From: Leptospirales bacterium
Lineage (GTDB): Bacteria > Spirochaetota > Leptospiria > Leptospirales > Leptospiraceae
Direction: 5' to 3'
Length of the DNA stretch: 64,000 nucleotides
Assembly (NCBI GenBank): GCA_013297885.1
Contig: JAAFIR010000008.1
Location: forward strand, 62,001 to 126,000
In this document: piece by piece, positions 38,143 to 48,046 of the stretch
How positions within the stretch are numbered: position 1 is the first letter of the stretch
Layout of the letters: each line of letters starts with the position of its first letter
Position numbers and translations under genes: made by a program
The notes under the pieces: generated by a model
Told to the model about the DNA's origin: nothing
The model's database searches: none
Seen by the model: the letters and a program-made list of their open reading frames with translations, nothing else

Positions 38143-38976
38143 ATGAAAGTTTTAGCTTTAATAAATCATTTTTTTGGTTATAATCCAAATTTTGTAGGGA
38201 AATCTGCTCTTACAAAAGGACTGAGTGAATTTCAAATCCAAGAAAAAAAAGAATCTAGAGAAAAAATTATTTTTACAGTGATTAATGAATTAAAAAAAAT
38301 AGATGGAATCGAAATTAAAATTTGCGGAATAAAAGGATTTAACTTAGTTCCAATTGATATTGAATTTAATCATATTATAGACAAACCAATTTTTTTAGTT
38401 TATGAAACACTTTCTTATATGACGAAATTTAAAGATCAATATGACTATTTTATAAATATTGAAGATGATATATTTTTACCAAATGAGACATTTGAAAATA
38501 TTATAGAATTTGATAAACAAAATTTAATAAATGAAATTTTACTTCCAAATCGTCTTGAAAAAAAAACTAATGGAGAAATTTTTTGTGTAGATTTATTTGC
38601 ATTAAATGGTATGACAACTCAAACAAAAATTTATAATGAAAAAATTTTTAAAGTTGCTCTAAATCCTCATTCAGGTCTTTTAGTAGTCTCAAAGGAAAAG
38701 TTAAATTTTTTGGTATCTAAAATCGATATAAATTCTAGAGAAATCATTTTAGGAACAGGAATGGAATCTGCTTTTGCCCATTTTCATTCACCATTTAGTT
38801 TGTATCGATCTATTGATTTAGATTTTCACTCAGTAGTTCATTTAGACAAATGGACTTTTTCAGAAAAAGACCAAATTATTAAAAAAAGTTTTTTTTCAAA
38901 AATCAACTTAAGTGATTTTATCCCTCCAATAATTATGTTTATACTCAGAAAAATTATAAAAAAAATCAAAGGTTAA
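38143..38976 (+). CDS. Putative glycosyltransferase of the glycan cluster
   Basis: This 277-residue protein starts four bases after the GT2 gene. It has no clear family match. The segment DQYDYFINIEDDIFLPNETF resembles the acidic DxD metal-sugar-nucleotide site of GT-A enzymes, and HSGLLVVSKEKLNFLVS fits an acceptor-side region of such folds. The C terminus is basic and hydrophobic (IIMFILRKIIKKIKG) and may attach to the membrane. Position and motif together suggest a glycosyltransferase; confidence in activity is modest. Confidence 0.6.
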   Translation: MKVLALINHFFGYNPNFVGKSALTKGLSEFQIQEKKESREKIIFTVINELKKIDGIEIKICGIKGFNLVPIDIEFNHIIDKPIFLVYETLSYMTKFKDQYDYFINIEDDIFLPNETFENIIEFDKQNLINEILLPNRLEKKTNGEIFCVDLFALNGMTTQTKIYNEKIFKVALNPHSGLLVVSKEKLNFLVSKIDINSREIILGTGMESAFAHFHSPFSLYRSIDLDFHSVVHLDKWTFSEKDQIIKKSFFSKINLSDFIPPIIMFILRKIIKKIKG

Positions 38977-38980
38977 ATAA

Positions 38981-39829
38981 ATGATAAATGAATCTAGCGA
39001 TTATGAAAACCAAATTGATTTAAATAATAAAAATCATTCTTTAACTAAAATAATTGAACGAATAAAACCCAATTCCAAAATTTTAGAATTTGGTCCTGCA
39101 AAAGGTTATTTAACAAAATATTTTAAAGAAAAACTAAATTGTAAAATTTTTTGTGTTGAGATTAGTGAAGAATTCGCTCAAACTGCCAAACAATATTCTG
39201 AAAAAATGGTTATAGGAAATCTTGAAATTCTTGATTTAGAAAAAGAATTTCAAAATGAAAAATTTGATTATATAATTTTTTCAGATGTTTTGGAACATTT
39301 ATTTAAACCCGAGAAAATTTTAAGGGATGTTAAAAAATTTTTAACAGAAAAAGGAAAATTGATTGTTTCAATTCCAAATATTGCTCACTCTTCAATAATT
39401 TTAAATTTGATTCGTGATGAATTTTTTTATAATGCAACTGGGCTTCTAGATAACACGCATATTCGTTTTTTTACAAAAAAATCATTATTTCGATTGTTTG
39501 AAGCAAATGGATATTATGTCAATGAAATTGATTCAACTACTGCGAGTTGGGATAATGTTGAGTTTAAGTTTACAAAAAATGAATTTCCAGAAGAGGTTTT
39601 AAAATTTATTAATAAAACAAATGAAAGTCAAGTTTATCAATATATTTTTGTCGTTTCAAAAACAGATCAAGATTTTTCAGTTTCAATAGAGAATTATAAA
39701 ATAGAATTAGACAATCAAAAAGAAGAATACAATCATCTCGAAAAACAATACAATGAAGTAGTTCAATCAACTTCCTATAAAATCTCATTAAAGTTAATGA
39801 AGTTTTTAAATAAAATTCTTTTTTGGTAA
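38981..39829 (+). CDS. SAM-dependent methyltransferase of the glycan cluster
   Basis: A class I methyltransferase: motif I ILEFGPAKGYLTKYFKEK, acidic CVEISEEFAQTAKQ, then FDYIIFSDVLEHLFKPEKIL and GKLIVSIPNIAHSS. It continues with NTHIRFFTKKSLFRLFEANGY, a pattern common in enzymes of O-antigen loci that methylate sugars. A short coiled coil follows at about residues 235-265, ending in an amphipathic helix. It overlaps or abuts the next gene depending on the chosen start there. Confidence 0.85.
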   Translation: MINESSDYENQIDLNNKNHSLTKIIERIKPNSKILEFGPAKGYLTKYFKEKLNCKIFCVEISEEFAQTAKQYSEKMVIGNLEILDLEKEFQNEKFDYIIFSDVLEHLFKPEKILRDVKKFLTEKGKLIVSIPNIAHSSIILNLIRDEFFYNATGLLDNTHIRFFTKKSLFRLFEANGYYVNEIDSTTASWDNVEFKFTKNEFPEEVLKFINKTNESQVYQYIFVVSKTDQDFSVSIENYKIELDNQKEEYNHLEKQYNEVVQSTSYKISLKLMKFLNKILFW

Positions 39830-39831
39830 AT

Positions 39832-40764
39832 ATGGCAAAACGATTTTCATTTTTAGAAGCAGTCCGATTTTTTTTTCATAGAGCATTAAGAAAATCTTTA
39901 GAAATACTATCAAGAAAAAAAAGCTCGAAAATTTATTCAATTTTAAATAACCAAGAAATCAAATCTGGAAAAATTTGTTTATTTGCTCATTTTGATCCAT
40001 CCAATAAAATTAGAGAATATGTAATCCTTCATTTAAGTGAATTAAAAAAATTAGATTTTGAAATAATTTTCATTTCAACCTCGAGTTTAAATAGCTCTGA
40101 AATAGAAAAAATTTCTTCTCTAGCAAGTTGTATTGTACAAAGAGAAAATATTGGATATGATTTTGGTTCATGGGTTATTGGACTAAATTTAATTAAAGAT
40201 AAAAATGCTAAAGAAGTAATTTTAACAAATGATTCTATTTATGGACCTTTTTCAGATTTAAAATTAAATTATTTAGAAATGCAAAAAAAGAATTTAGACC
40301 TATGGGGATTAACAGATTCTTTCGAAGTAAGATACCATATACAAAGTTATTTTTTATGTATTAATGAAAAAATTTTAAATGATAAAAGATTTTGGGATTG
40401 GTTAAACAATTTTTATTATTATAGATCTGAATTTAAAACTTTAATTGTAAATAAATATGAAATTGGAATTTCAAGATTTTTATTAAGTTTAAACTATAAA
40501 ATTGGAGCATTTATTTCTTATTACGACTTAATAGAAAAATTAGATGAAAAAGAAATTTCAAACAGAAGTTTAGAGTCTGTTTTTAAAAATCCCACTTTAA
40601 ATTTGTGGGAAATTTTAATTTTAGAATATAACTTTCCTTATTTAAAAAGAAATTTATTAACTAGCCAAAGAATTTCTTCTTATAAAAGAATTTTATGGAA
40701 AAAAAAATTATTTAAATATACCAACTTTGTTAAAATTATTGAAAATGATTTAAAGGATATTTAA
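39832..40764 (+). CDS. RgpF-family polysaccharide synthesis protein
   Basis: The segment ICLFAHFDPSNKIREYVI, then ENIGYDFGSWVIGLNLI and VILTNDSIYGPFSDL, is the signature of RgpF (rhamnan synthesis F) proteins, glycosyltransferases acting in rhamnose-containing polysaccharides. I choose ATG 39832 (MAKRFSFLEAVRFFF); a TTG at 39823 would add three residues and overlap the previous gene. Its stop overlaps the ATG of the next gene (TAATG), indicating coupling. Confidence 0.8.
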   Translation: MAKRFSFLEAVRFFFHRALRKSLEILSRKKSSKIYSILNNQEIKSGKICLFAHFDPSNKIREYVILHLSELKKLDFEIIFISTSSLNSSEIEKISSLASCIVQRENIGYDFGSWVIGLNLIKDKNAKEVILTNDSIYGPFSDLKLNYLEMQKKNLDLWGLTDSFEVRYHIQSYFLCINEKILNDKRFWDWLNNFYYYRSEFKTLIVNKYEIGISRFLLSLNYKIGAFISYYDLIEKLDEKEISNRSLESVFKNPTLNLWEILILEYNFPYLKRNLLTSQRISSYKRILWKKKLFKYTNFVKIIENDLKDI

Positions 40765-41825
40765 TGAAAATTTTTCAAATTCATTATAAAGAAGAACAAA
40801 AATCTAAATTAGAAAATTCTTTTATTCCCTATTTTAATTCCTCAGAAACTGGAAAAAAATGGTTTGAATATTTTGTTTTTTTAGATGAATTTAAAAATAA
40901 AAAAAATTGGGACGAGAAATTAGTAGGTTTTTTTTCTTGGAAATTTGGATTAAAAACTGGAATTAATGGTGATGAATTTATGAAGTTTATTCAAACAAAT
41001 CCAGGAAATGATGTTTATTTTATAAATCCATTTTATATTGAAAGTTTGATGTACAAAAGCCAATGGGAGGGTGCAATGTATCATCATCCCGGAATTATGG
41101 AACTCACAGAATATATTTTTGAAAAAATTGGTTATGATAAAAAAGTTTTACACCAAGTTCAAGATTTAGATGTTCAGCTTTATGCAAATTACTGGATTGG
41201 GAATGAAAAATTTTGGAATAAATATATAAATTACACAAAACCAATTTATGAGTTTATTGAAACAAATCAAGAAAAATGGTTTCAAGATAAAATTATGAAC
41301 AGAGCAGACAACGAAATTGATGCTCCCTATATTCCATTTATCATGGAAAGATTATTTAGTTTAATATTACTAACCGACACAAGCATTAAATCTACTAGTT
41401 TTAGATATAAAGAAGAAACAAACAAAAATAAATACAAACTAGTATATGATTTTTTTCCAATACTTGAAGAAATAAAAAAATCTGAAGTAAATGGAAAATT
41501 AACTGATGAAGAAAAAAAATTTAGAACAAAGTTTAGAGATATAAATGAATCATTTGATAAAGAAATGAAATTAGTTTTTCAGGCTCGTGATGAAGGAAAA
41601 ATTTTGAAAGCTATTCAACTATTTCTTAAATTAAATTCTTTAAAAGAGTTTCAAAATTTATATTTATCTTCGCAAAAGTTACAACCAAAATTAAATTTTA
41701 TTTATCAGAAAAAACTTGGTAGTTTAAATTATTGGAGATATAAACTCTTCACAAAATTTATTTCATTAGAGAGAATTTATATCCTTTTCAAGATCGCTAT
41801 AAAAAAATTATTTTTTTCTAAATAG
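40764..41825 (+). CDS. Hypothetical glycan-cluster protein (353 aa)
   Basis: This protein opens MKIFQIHYKEEQKSKLENSF and has LVGFFSWKFGLKTGINGDEF, NPGNDVYFINPF and MYHHPGIMELTEYIFEK. I recall similar proteins beside glycosyltransferases in capsule or O-antigen loci, where they look like degenerate or unusual glycosyltransferases, but I cannot name a family with certainty. It has no signal peptide. It is coupled to the RgpF-like gene and ends the plus-strand run, overlapping the convergent cyclopropane-synthase-like gene by 18 bases. Confidence 0.7.
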   Translation: MKIFQIHYKEEQKSKLENSFIPYFNSSETGKKWFEYFVFLDEFKNKKNWDEKLVGFFSWKFGLKTGINGDEFMKFIQTNPGNDVYFINPFYIESLMYKSQWEGAMYHHPGIMELTEYIFEKIGYDKKVLHQVQDLDVQLYANYWIGNEKFWNKYINYTKPIYEFIETNQEKWFQDKIMNRADNEIDAPYIPFIMERLFSLILLTDTSIKSTSFRYKEETNKNKYKLVYDFFPILEEIKKSEVNGKLTDEEKKFRTKFRDINESFDKEMKLVFQARDEGKILKAIQLFLKLNSLKEFQNLYLSSQKLQPKLNFIYQKKLGSLNYWRYKLFTKFISLERIYILFKIAIKKLFFSK

Positions 41826-42833
41826 ATAATGAGAAACAATCCATTCTTGTCCATCATCATAATCCCAAAGTTCAGCACATGCTAAGAAAAATACTCTCCA
41901 GTAAACCCACCACTTGGTAACATTTTCTTTGCCATAAGTTTTTTCAAATATGGGAATAATTTTGGATTTGTTCTTATCCATATTTTTTAACCAAGCTTCA
42001 GAAGTTTTTCCATAATGAGTTCCATCTACAGTCCATTGTTTTTCAATAGAAAGATCATCTTGAAAATGTAAAAACAAATCATGTGAAGGCATCATCCCAC
42101 CTGTAAAAAAATACTTTGCCATCCAATCAGATTCATCTCTAACTTCAAATGGATACGCAAAAGTTTTATGAGAAAAAATGTGAATAAAAAATTTTCCACC
42201 TGGTTTTAAAAAGCTAGAAATTTTTTTGAAAAGGACTTGATAATTTTTCATATGTTCTAACATTTCAACAGAAACAATTTTATCAAATTTATCTTTGGTT
42301 GTAAACACATTCATGTCTTTAGTGATAATAGTTAAGTTCTTAAATTTTTTCTCTCTTGCAACAGCATCAATATATTCTTTTTGAGTTTTGGAATTGGATA
42401 CTCCAACAACTTTTGATTTTGGAAATTTCTCAGCGAGATATAAACTCATTGAACCCCAACCACAACCTAGTTCCAAAATAGAATCACCATTTTTAATTTC
42501 AGCTCTTTCTACAGACAATGCCAACATATCTTCTTCAGAAACATCAAGTGACTCAACATCTTTTTTCCAAAGCCCACCAGAATATTTCATTCTTTTTCCA
42601 AGTACATATTGGTAAAATTCTGTTGGCACTTCATAATGTTGTTCATTTGCATCTTGGGTGTTAATAGCAATTGGAGAATTTTTTAAAATTTCGATATATT
42701 GATTCAAATGCTCTTGATTTTTTTCTAAGCTACCTTTATTTTCTTCTTCGAGTCTGTCTCTGAGTAAAGCTCTTATTCCGACACGGATTAATAAATCTGG
42801 AATTAAATTCTTTTCCAATAAACTAAATATCAT
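41808..42833 (-). CDS. Cyclopropane-fatty-acyl-phospholipid synthase-like methyltransferase
   Basis: The 341-residue protein follows the CFA/mycolic acid synthase layout: EQHYEVPTEFYQYVLGKRMK, YSGGLW, motif I SILELGCGWGSMSLYLAEKF, VVGVSNSKTQKEYID, SVEMLEHMKNY and the C-terminal MMPSHDLF with WWVYWRVFFLACAE. It would transfer a methylene or methyl group from S-adenosylmethionine to unsaturated lipid chains. The N-terminal lipid-binding domain of E. coli Cfa is missing, as in the shorter subgroup. It converges with the glycan cluster. Confidence 0.88.
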   Translation of the reverse strand: MIFSLLEKNLIPDLLIRVGIRALLRDRLEEENKGSLEKNQEHLNQYIEILKNSPIAINTQDANEQHYEVPTEFYQYVLGKRMKYSGGLWKKDVESLDVSEEDMLALSVERAEIKNGDSILELGCGWGSMSLYLAEKFPKSKVVGVSNSKTQKEYIDAVAREKKFKNLTIITKDMNVFTTKDKFDKIVSVEMLEHMKNYQVLFKKISSFLKPGGKFFIHIFSHKTFAYPFEVRDESDWMAKYFFTGGMMPSHDLFLHFQDDLSIEKQWTVDGTHYGKTSEAWLKNMDKNKSKIIPIFEKTYGKENVTKWWVYWRVFFLACAELWDYDDGQEWIVSHYLFRKK

Positions 42834-42851
42834 AAAATCTCCTAGGATTCA

Positions 42852-42990
42852 TTTGGGCGATTACGTGCTGCTACGGGCTTCGCTATCGCTTCGGTCTCTT
42901 CGAGACTCTTTGACCCTTCACATCACTATCGCATTAAGCTTTTTTTAAGTCGAATAAATTTTACATATTAGATTAATCTAATATGAAAAA
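42852..42990. repeat. Composite degenerate repeat region, A- and B-like pieces
   Basis: GGGCGA at 42855 is followed by TACGGGCTTCGCTATCGCTTC and a hairpin GTCTC-ttc-GAGAC, resembling a broken family A copy. Then AAGCTTTTTTTAAGTCGA matches the middle of family B. It is followed by the perfect palindrome CATATTAGATTAATCTAATATG-type stem near 42963-42984. Neither family is complete. The region separates the cyclopropane-synthase-like gene from the next plus-strand gene and holds no open frame. Confidence 0.45.
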
Positions 42991-43093
42991 AGTTTATAAA
43001 AAATCATTTAAACATTCTAAGAGATGAATTTTTCCTACAAGATTGATGACAAAAATAAGTCAAAATAATAACTAGTCTTATAGAGGTTTTGGA

Positions 43094-43651
43094 ATGTTAG
43101 ATATATTTGATAAATTAAAAGTAGAGTTTGATAAGCTACAAAATAGCATAAATGATATACTATCACTCAAAGATTTTTTTTCGCCAATCAAAAAAATTTA
43201 CAATTTACTTGAAACATTTTTTTCAATTGTTCCATTTGAATTAATTTTACTTTTGATTTTTTGTTCTTTATTTTTAATTTTAATTAATAATATTTCTCCA
43301 AGCACACCAAGAATCAATATAACAGTTGCAGTAATACTATTTTCAGGAGTATGGATGTTTTTAAATAAAACTTTTTCAGGTGAATACAATTTTGGTAGAG
43401 TTTTGTATACAGCATCATTCATTTTAATTCCAGCTTATTTTTTTGAAATTTCCCGATTTGGAATTAGCCTTGCGAAGAAAAGTCGAAAAATCAATTCACC
43501 AGAAAGTTTAGTTCCTCATATCAAAGAAATCAATTTACAATATTATGAATTTTTAAATGCCCAAACTGAATACATAAAAGATCCAACAGCATTTTTAAGC
43601 TCAGTAAAAAAATTAAAAAATTCACTTTCTGATTTAGAAAACAAAATTTAG
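43094..43651 (+). CDS. Hypothetical membrane protein (185 aa)
   Basis: The first 45 residues form a helical cytoplasmic or periplasmic region. Three hydrophobic segments follow (about 50-66, 76-92 and 103-120: FELILLLIFCSLFLILI, INITVAVILFSGVWMFL, LYTASFILIPAYFFEI). The C-terminal 65 residues are charged and helical. There is no recognised domain. A ribosome-binding site (AGAGG) precedes the ATG. It stands upstream of the caspase-like gene with a 170-base gap. Confidence 0.65.
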   Translation: MLDIFDKLKVEFDKLQNSINDILSLKDFFSPIKKIYNLLETFFSIVPFELILLLIFCSLFLILINNISPSTPRINITVAVILFSGVWMFLNKTFSGEYNFGRVLYTASFILIPAYFFEISRFGISLAKKSRKINSPESLVPHIKEINLQYYEFLNAQTEYIKDPTAFLSSVKKLKNSLSDLENKI

Positions 43652-43820
43652 TTTTTTTAGTATTTTTTTAGAAGCTTCAATTCCTTTAAATTGGGCTTCT
43701 TCAAAAATAGAAATCCCACTCATTTCAGAAAGAGTAAATTCAATATTTCAAAAAAAATCACCAAAACAAAATTCTAATATTTCAACTTGACAAATTAGTA
43801 CTAATATTAAACAGATAGTC

Positions 43821-46800
43821 ATGAAATTAATTAATATTATTTTATTTTCTTTTTTTATAATATTCAATCTCATATCAAATGAAAAAAGTTCTAGTTCTAG
43901 AAATTGGTATGAAAAAAAAAGAATCGCTTTTATTCTAGGAATTAACGAATACCAAAACACAACTAATCTTAAATATGCAGTAAAAGATTCTAGAGAAATG
44001 AAAAATTTATTTTTGGAAGTTGGTTATTTTGATAAAATTTATTTATTAAATGATTTAGATGGACTTGAAGTCTATGAAGATAAAAAAATTTATTCAAATC
44101 AAAAAATTTTACCCTATAAAAAAAATATTGAAGAAATTTATAAATTCATTTTAAGTGAAAAACCAGATACATTCTTATTATATTATTCAGGACATGGTTT
44201 TATTGAAGGAATAGATAATAAAAATTCAATTGCACCAAAAGATGTTGAAGTTCTTTTTGAAAAAGATAAACCAAGAGCAAAAAATGGAATTTTAATTTCA
44301 GAAATGGCTGATGGTTTTTTAAAGTCTCAACCAAAAAATTTTAAAAACCCAGAACAAGTAATATTTTTAATTGATGCTTGTAGAAGTCCTTTACCAGAAG
44401 ATAATTTAGCAGAATTAAAAATTAAAAGAACAAAATTTACAGAAGTTTCAAAAAAAGATTTTGATTTTTTAAAAAATTATTCCTCTACAAAAAAATTGAA
44501 TATAGAAAAATTTGACGAAAAAATTCCAAAATTGGTAAATGATGCAAAAGGAGTTGTGATCTTAATTGGAACTTCACCAAATGAATCTTCCCTAGAAGAA
44601 GATGAAATTGAATCTGGGAAATTTACTTATTATTTAAAAAAAGCAATTTCAGGTGCTGTTCAAGATGAAACTCCAGCTGAATATATTACCCTAGATAGTT
44701 TAGAAATTTATATCAAAAAAAAATTCGATATAGAATATGAAGAATATATTAGTTCTAAACGAAATGAAAAAGAATTCGTTCAATCAAAACCAATTCAAGC
44801 ATTATATAAACTTTCTACTGAGACTGGATTTACTGGAGATTTTTTAATTTCTTATTCTAGACCAAAATTAAATCAAAGTACAATTGATAAAAGATTCTAT
44901 TTAAACGAAATTGAAAATACTCTAGTAGAAGCAAAATTATTACTTAATAAAAATTTGGATAGATATGATTTAAAATTTTTTGCAAAAAGTAAAGAAACAG
45001 GAAGATACTACCCACAAAGTTTAGAAGGAGTTTCTAGATTAAAATACAATTTAGAAAGAAATGAAAAAAATGAATTAATTAGCTTTGAAGCTGAAGAATT
45101 TGATTCTAAAGAAGAATCTATTTTCACTCATTTCTTAGAAGAAAAAAATGGTGTTTGGGAATATTCTGGAATTTATATTCCAACTGAAGAAGACAAAAAA
45201 AATCAGTTTAGAAAAAAAATCAAATTTCAAAAACAAAAATTTGATGTAAGTGGAAATAATTTATCGAGTGAATTTTTTGACAAAGATGGAAAACAAATTA
45301 GTTTAGATTCTGGTTATGCTGTTAGAGTAGAAAAAAAATGGGATGAATTTGGAGAAAAAATTCTAGAACAATATTATGATTTTAGAAATAAATTTATTTC
45401 CTATAATGGGCTATATTCTTATTATGTTGCAAAATATTTAGATAAAGGACAACCTCTATTTGAAGAATTTCGTTTAAATGAAAATGAATTAGGGCTAAAC
45501 GAATATGGAATTTCAAAAATTGAATATTTATATGATAATGAATACAAATTAATTTCTATTTTGTATTTAGATGAAAAACTGAAACTTATTTCAAACATAA
45601 ATCATATTTCAAAAAAAGAATTAACATATAATATTTTCTGTGTAAAAAAATTAGAAAAACAGGAATTATCAAAATATGAGTATAAAAATTTAGCTAAAGA
45701 AAAATTGAAACTTGAAAAAGAAAAATTTTATAAAAGAGAAAAATTTGATTCTTGTATTGAAACTGAAACTAATTATGATAAAGATTTAAAATTAAAATCA
45801 GATCAAGATGGAATTGCAAAAAAAGTTTTTGGGTTTAATGAATCAGGTTTAAAAATTTCAGAAGAATTTTATCGCCATACAGGAAAACCAATTCAAAAAA
45901 ATGGAATTTTTAAAACTGAATATTCTTATGATAATAAAGAAAGACTAATATCTAAAAAATTTTATTCAGATAAAAATGAAAAAACTTCAGATGAATCAGG
46001 AATTCATGAATATAGATATACTTTTGGAAAAGGAAAAAAATACTTTTTGAATTATAAAGAAGCATTATTAGAATCAATTGCTTATTTTGATGAAAAAGGA
46101 GAAAAAACAGTAAATTCACAAAATGTTTTTGAAGAAGAAATGCTTTATACTTACGATAAAGAATTAAAAAAATATAAATTAGAAATTACTCATTTTTTTG
46201 ATAAAGATGGAAATTTAATTAAAATTTTTCCAGTTATACAAAATATTTACGTTTATGATATAGAAGGAAATCCAAGTTTGTACATTACATACTCTTGGAC
46301 ACAAAATCTAATTTGGCAAAATCCTTCAGATATTAAATTTATTTACTCTAATTATGTTTATGATGATAAATTTAGATTGATAGGAGAAGAAAATTTTTAT
46401 GGTAAAAATTCTGAAATGAATCAAACGAGAAAACTAACTTATGATGAGAATAATAATGTAATTTCAGAAGAAAAATTTGATTTTTATGGTAAAAATATTT
46501 TAAAATCAATTTATAAACATAATTCTAAAAATCAAATCTTAACAGCTGAGTATTTATTAAAAGAAAAAAAATCAATTAACGATATAGAAGATGATATTGT
46601 AAAAGAAAACTATTCTTATGATAAAAATGGGAATCTTATAAAACTAGAATATTTAAACAAAGACGGTAAACTTGCAGAAAATATTTCTTATTTAAGTTTT
46701 TCTAAAACTATCAGAAAATATGATGAAAAAAATAATTTAATCAAAGAAGAAAATTTTAATCATAAAGAAGGACTTTCAGAGGACATTGGAAGAAGTCCTC

Positions 46801-48044
46801 AAACACCTGCTAAAACAATTATCCAATATAACCAGGACAACCAAATTATAAAAAAAGAATTTTTTGGACCAGATAATCAGCCAAAAGACTATAACCAAAG
46901 CTACAACATTTTTCCTTTTGGTGCTGATGGTGCAAAAGATATTGATTATTCATCTAAAATAGAATATTTTTATGATAAAAATAAAAAATTAAATCAAGTA
47001 AAATTAAATTTTATAGACTTAGAAAAAAATTGTTCTATAAAATATGAAATTGTAAAATTTCAAAATGAAAAACGATATACATCAGAATATTATGATGAAA
47101 AAGATAAATTAAAACTAAATTCATGTCTTCAAATAGCTAAAACAAATTATTCTTATGATAAAAAAAAGAATTTAATTAAAGAAGAATATTTTGATGAAAA
47201 ATTAAAACCTAAATCAAATGCTTCTGGTATTCTTAAAATAATTTATGAATATGATGAAAATGGAAATAAAATTTTAGAAGAATTTGTTGGAAAAAATTCA
47301 AAACAAAAAAATGGAATAAGTTCTATTGCAAAATACATTTGGAAGTACAATTCGAAGAATCAGATTATTTTAGAAGAAAAATTTGGTGAAAGTGGATATT
47401 TTGGTTTAGCACCAAGAATTATTTATGATTATGATAAAAAAGGAAATTTGGTTTATAAAGAATATCTTAAAGATAAAAATACTCCATTAGATATAGTAGA
47501 TATAAATGCTCTTAGTATTTCAAAAGAAGTAATCGAATTTGATTTGAATGCTTTAGAAGAAGTTGAAAATGAAAATATAGAAGATTGGAAAAAGATCAAA
47601 AATAAACTTACTGAATTTAATTTTTTAGCAAAATTTAAAAATATAAATTCTGATATTTTTGATGAACTTCAATTTTTAAGAAAAGAATTTGATAATTCTG
47701 ATTACAAACTTTTGAATAATCTAATTTCAGTGATAGGGGAAAGAAAAGGAAAAGAAATATATAATCAAGTAGAAGATTTTGAAAAAAAAATTATCAAAGA
47801 GCGAAAAAACTCTTCAATAAAAGAATACAAAAAAAATTCAAAAGGAAATATGAAACTTTATGAAGAAAGATTTGATAGAAAAAGAGGAATGATTTCTGAA
47901 TTAAAAGATATAAATGATATTCTGCAGACGAACCAATATGATTTGTACTTTCCAAATCCAAAAGGAATCCCAGAAAAAAATCTAATCCATTTAAAATTGG
48001 ATAGATTTTTTAGACCTTACAAAATTAGTTTTGAAAAAAAATAA
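43821..48044 (+). CDS. Secreted caspase-like (C14) protease with long YD-type repeat region
   Basis: The 1407-residue protein begins with a signal peptide (about residues 1-20) and a caspase fold: KRIAFILGINEYQN, then LLYYSGHGFIEG with histidine 125 and FLIDACRSPLP with cysteine 187, the catalytic dyad, to about residue 345 (TGFTGDFLISY). Residues about 370-1230 are irregular repeats of roughly 35-45 residues built on YSYDKNGNLIKxEYF followed by a D-x-K-x-KP turn and a Gly-Ile pair, related in style to RHS/YD repeats. The last 175 residues are helical. Membership of the metacaspase/orthocaspase group is clear; substrate and activation are unknown. The export signal suggests a periplasmic or surface location. 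Confidence 0.85.
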   Translation: MKLINIILFSFFIIFNLISNEKSSSSRNWYEKKRIAFILGINEYQNTTNLKYAVKDSREMKNLFLEVGYFDKIYLLNDLDGLEVYEDKKIYSNQKILPYKKNIEEIYKFILSEKPDTFLLYYSGHGFIEGIDNKNSIAPKDVEVLFEKDKPRAKNGILISEMADGFLKSQPKNFKNPEQVIFLIDACRSPLPEDNLAELKIKRTKFTEVSKKDFDFLKNYSSTKKLNIEKFDEKIPKLVNDAKGVVILIGTSPNESSLEEDEIESGKFTYYLKKAISGAVQDETPAEYITLDSLEIYIKKKFDIEYEEYISSKRNEKEFVQSKPIQALYKLSTETGFTGDFLISYSRPKLNQSTIDKRFYLNEIENTLVEAKLLLNKNLDRYDLKFFAKSKETGRYYPQSLEGVSRLKYNLERNEKNELISFEAEEFDSKEESIFTHFLEEKNGVWEYSGIYIPTEEDKKNQFRKKIKFQKQKFDVSGNNLSSEFFDKDGKQISLDSGYAVRVEKKWDEFGEKILEQYYDFRNKFISYNGLYSYYVAKYLDKGQPLFEEFRLNENELGLNEYGISKIEYLYDNEYKLISILYLDEKLKLISNINHISKKELTYNIFCVKKLEKQELSKYEYKNLAKEKLKLEKEKFYKREKFDSCIETETNYDKDLKLKSDQDGIAKKVFGFNESGLKISEEFYRHTGKPIQKNGIFKTEYSYDNKERLISKKFYSDKNEKTSDESGIHEYRYTFGKGKKYFLNYKEALLESIAYFDEKGEKTVNSQNVFEEEMLYTYDKELKKYKLEITHFFDKDGNLIKIFPVIQNIYVYDIEGNPSLYITYSWTQNLIWQNPSDIKFIYSNYVYDDKFRLIGEENFYGKNSEMNQTRKLTYDENNNVISEEKFDFYGKNILKSIYKHNSKNQILTAEYLLKEKKSINDIEDDIVKENYSYDKNGNLIKLEYLNKDGKLAENISYLSFSKTIRKYDEKNNLIKEENFNHKEGLSEDIGRSPQTPAKTIIQYNQDNQIIKKEFFGPDNQPKDYNQSYNIFPFGADGAKDIDYSSKIEYFYDKNKKLNQVKLNFIDLEKNCSIKYEIVKFQNEKRYTSEYYDEKDKLKLNSCLQIAKTNYSYDKKKNLIKEEYFDEKLKPKSNASGILKIIYEYDENGNKILEEFVGKNSKQKNGISSIAKYIWKYNSKNQIILEEKFGESGYFGLAPRIIYDYDKKGNLVYKEYLKDKNTPLDIVDINALSISKEVIEFDLNALEEVENENIEDWKKIKNKLTEFNFLAKFKNINSDIFDELQFLRKEFDNSDYKLLNNLISVIGERKGKEIYNQVEDFEKKIIKERKNSSIKEYKKNSKGNMKLYEERFDRKRGMISELKDINDILQTNQYDLYFPNPKGIPEKNLIHLKLDRFFRPYKISFEKK

Positions 48045-48046
48045 AC

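Noticed and set aside
43789-43815. Promoter TTGACA with palindrome ATTAGTACTAAT before the caspase-like gene
   Set aside because: The -35-like hexamer has no -10 at proper spacing before the ATG, and the palindrome is short for this AT content.
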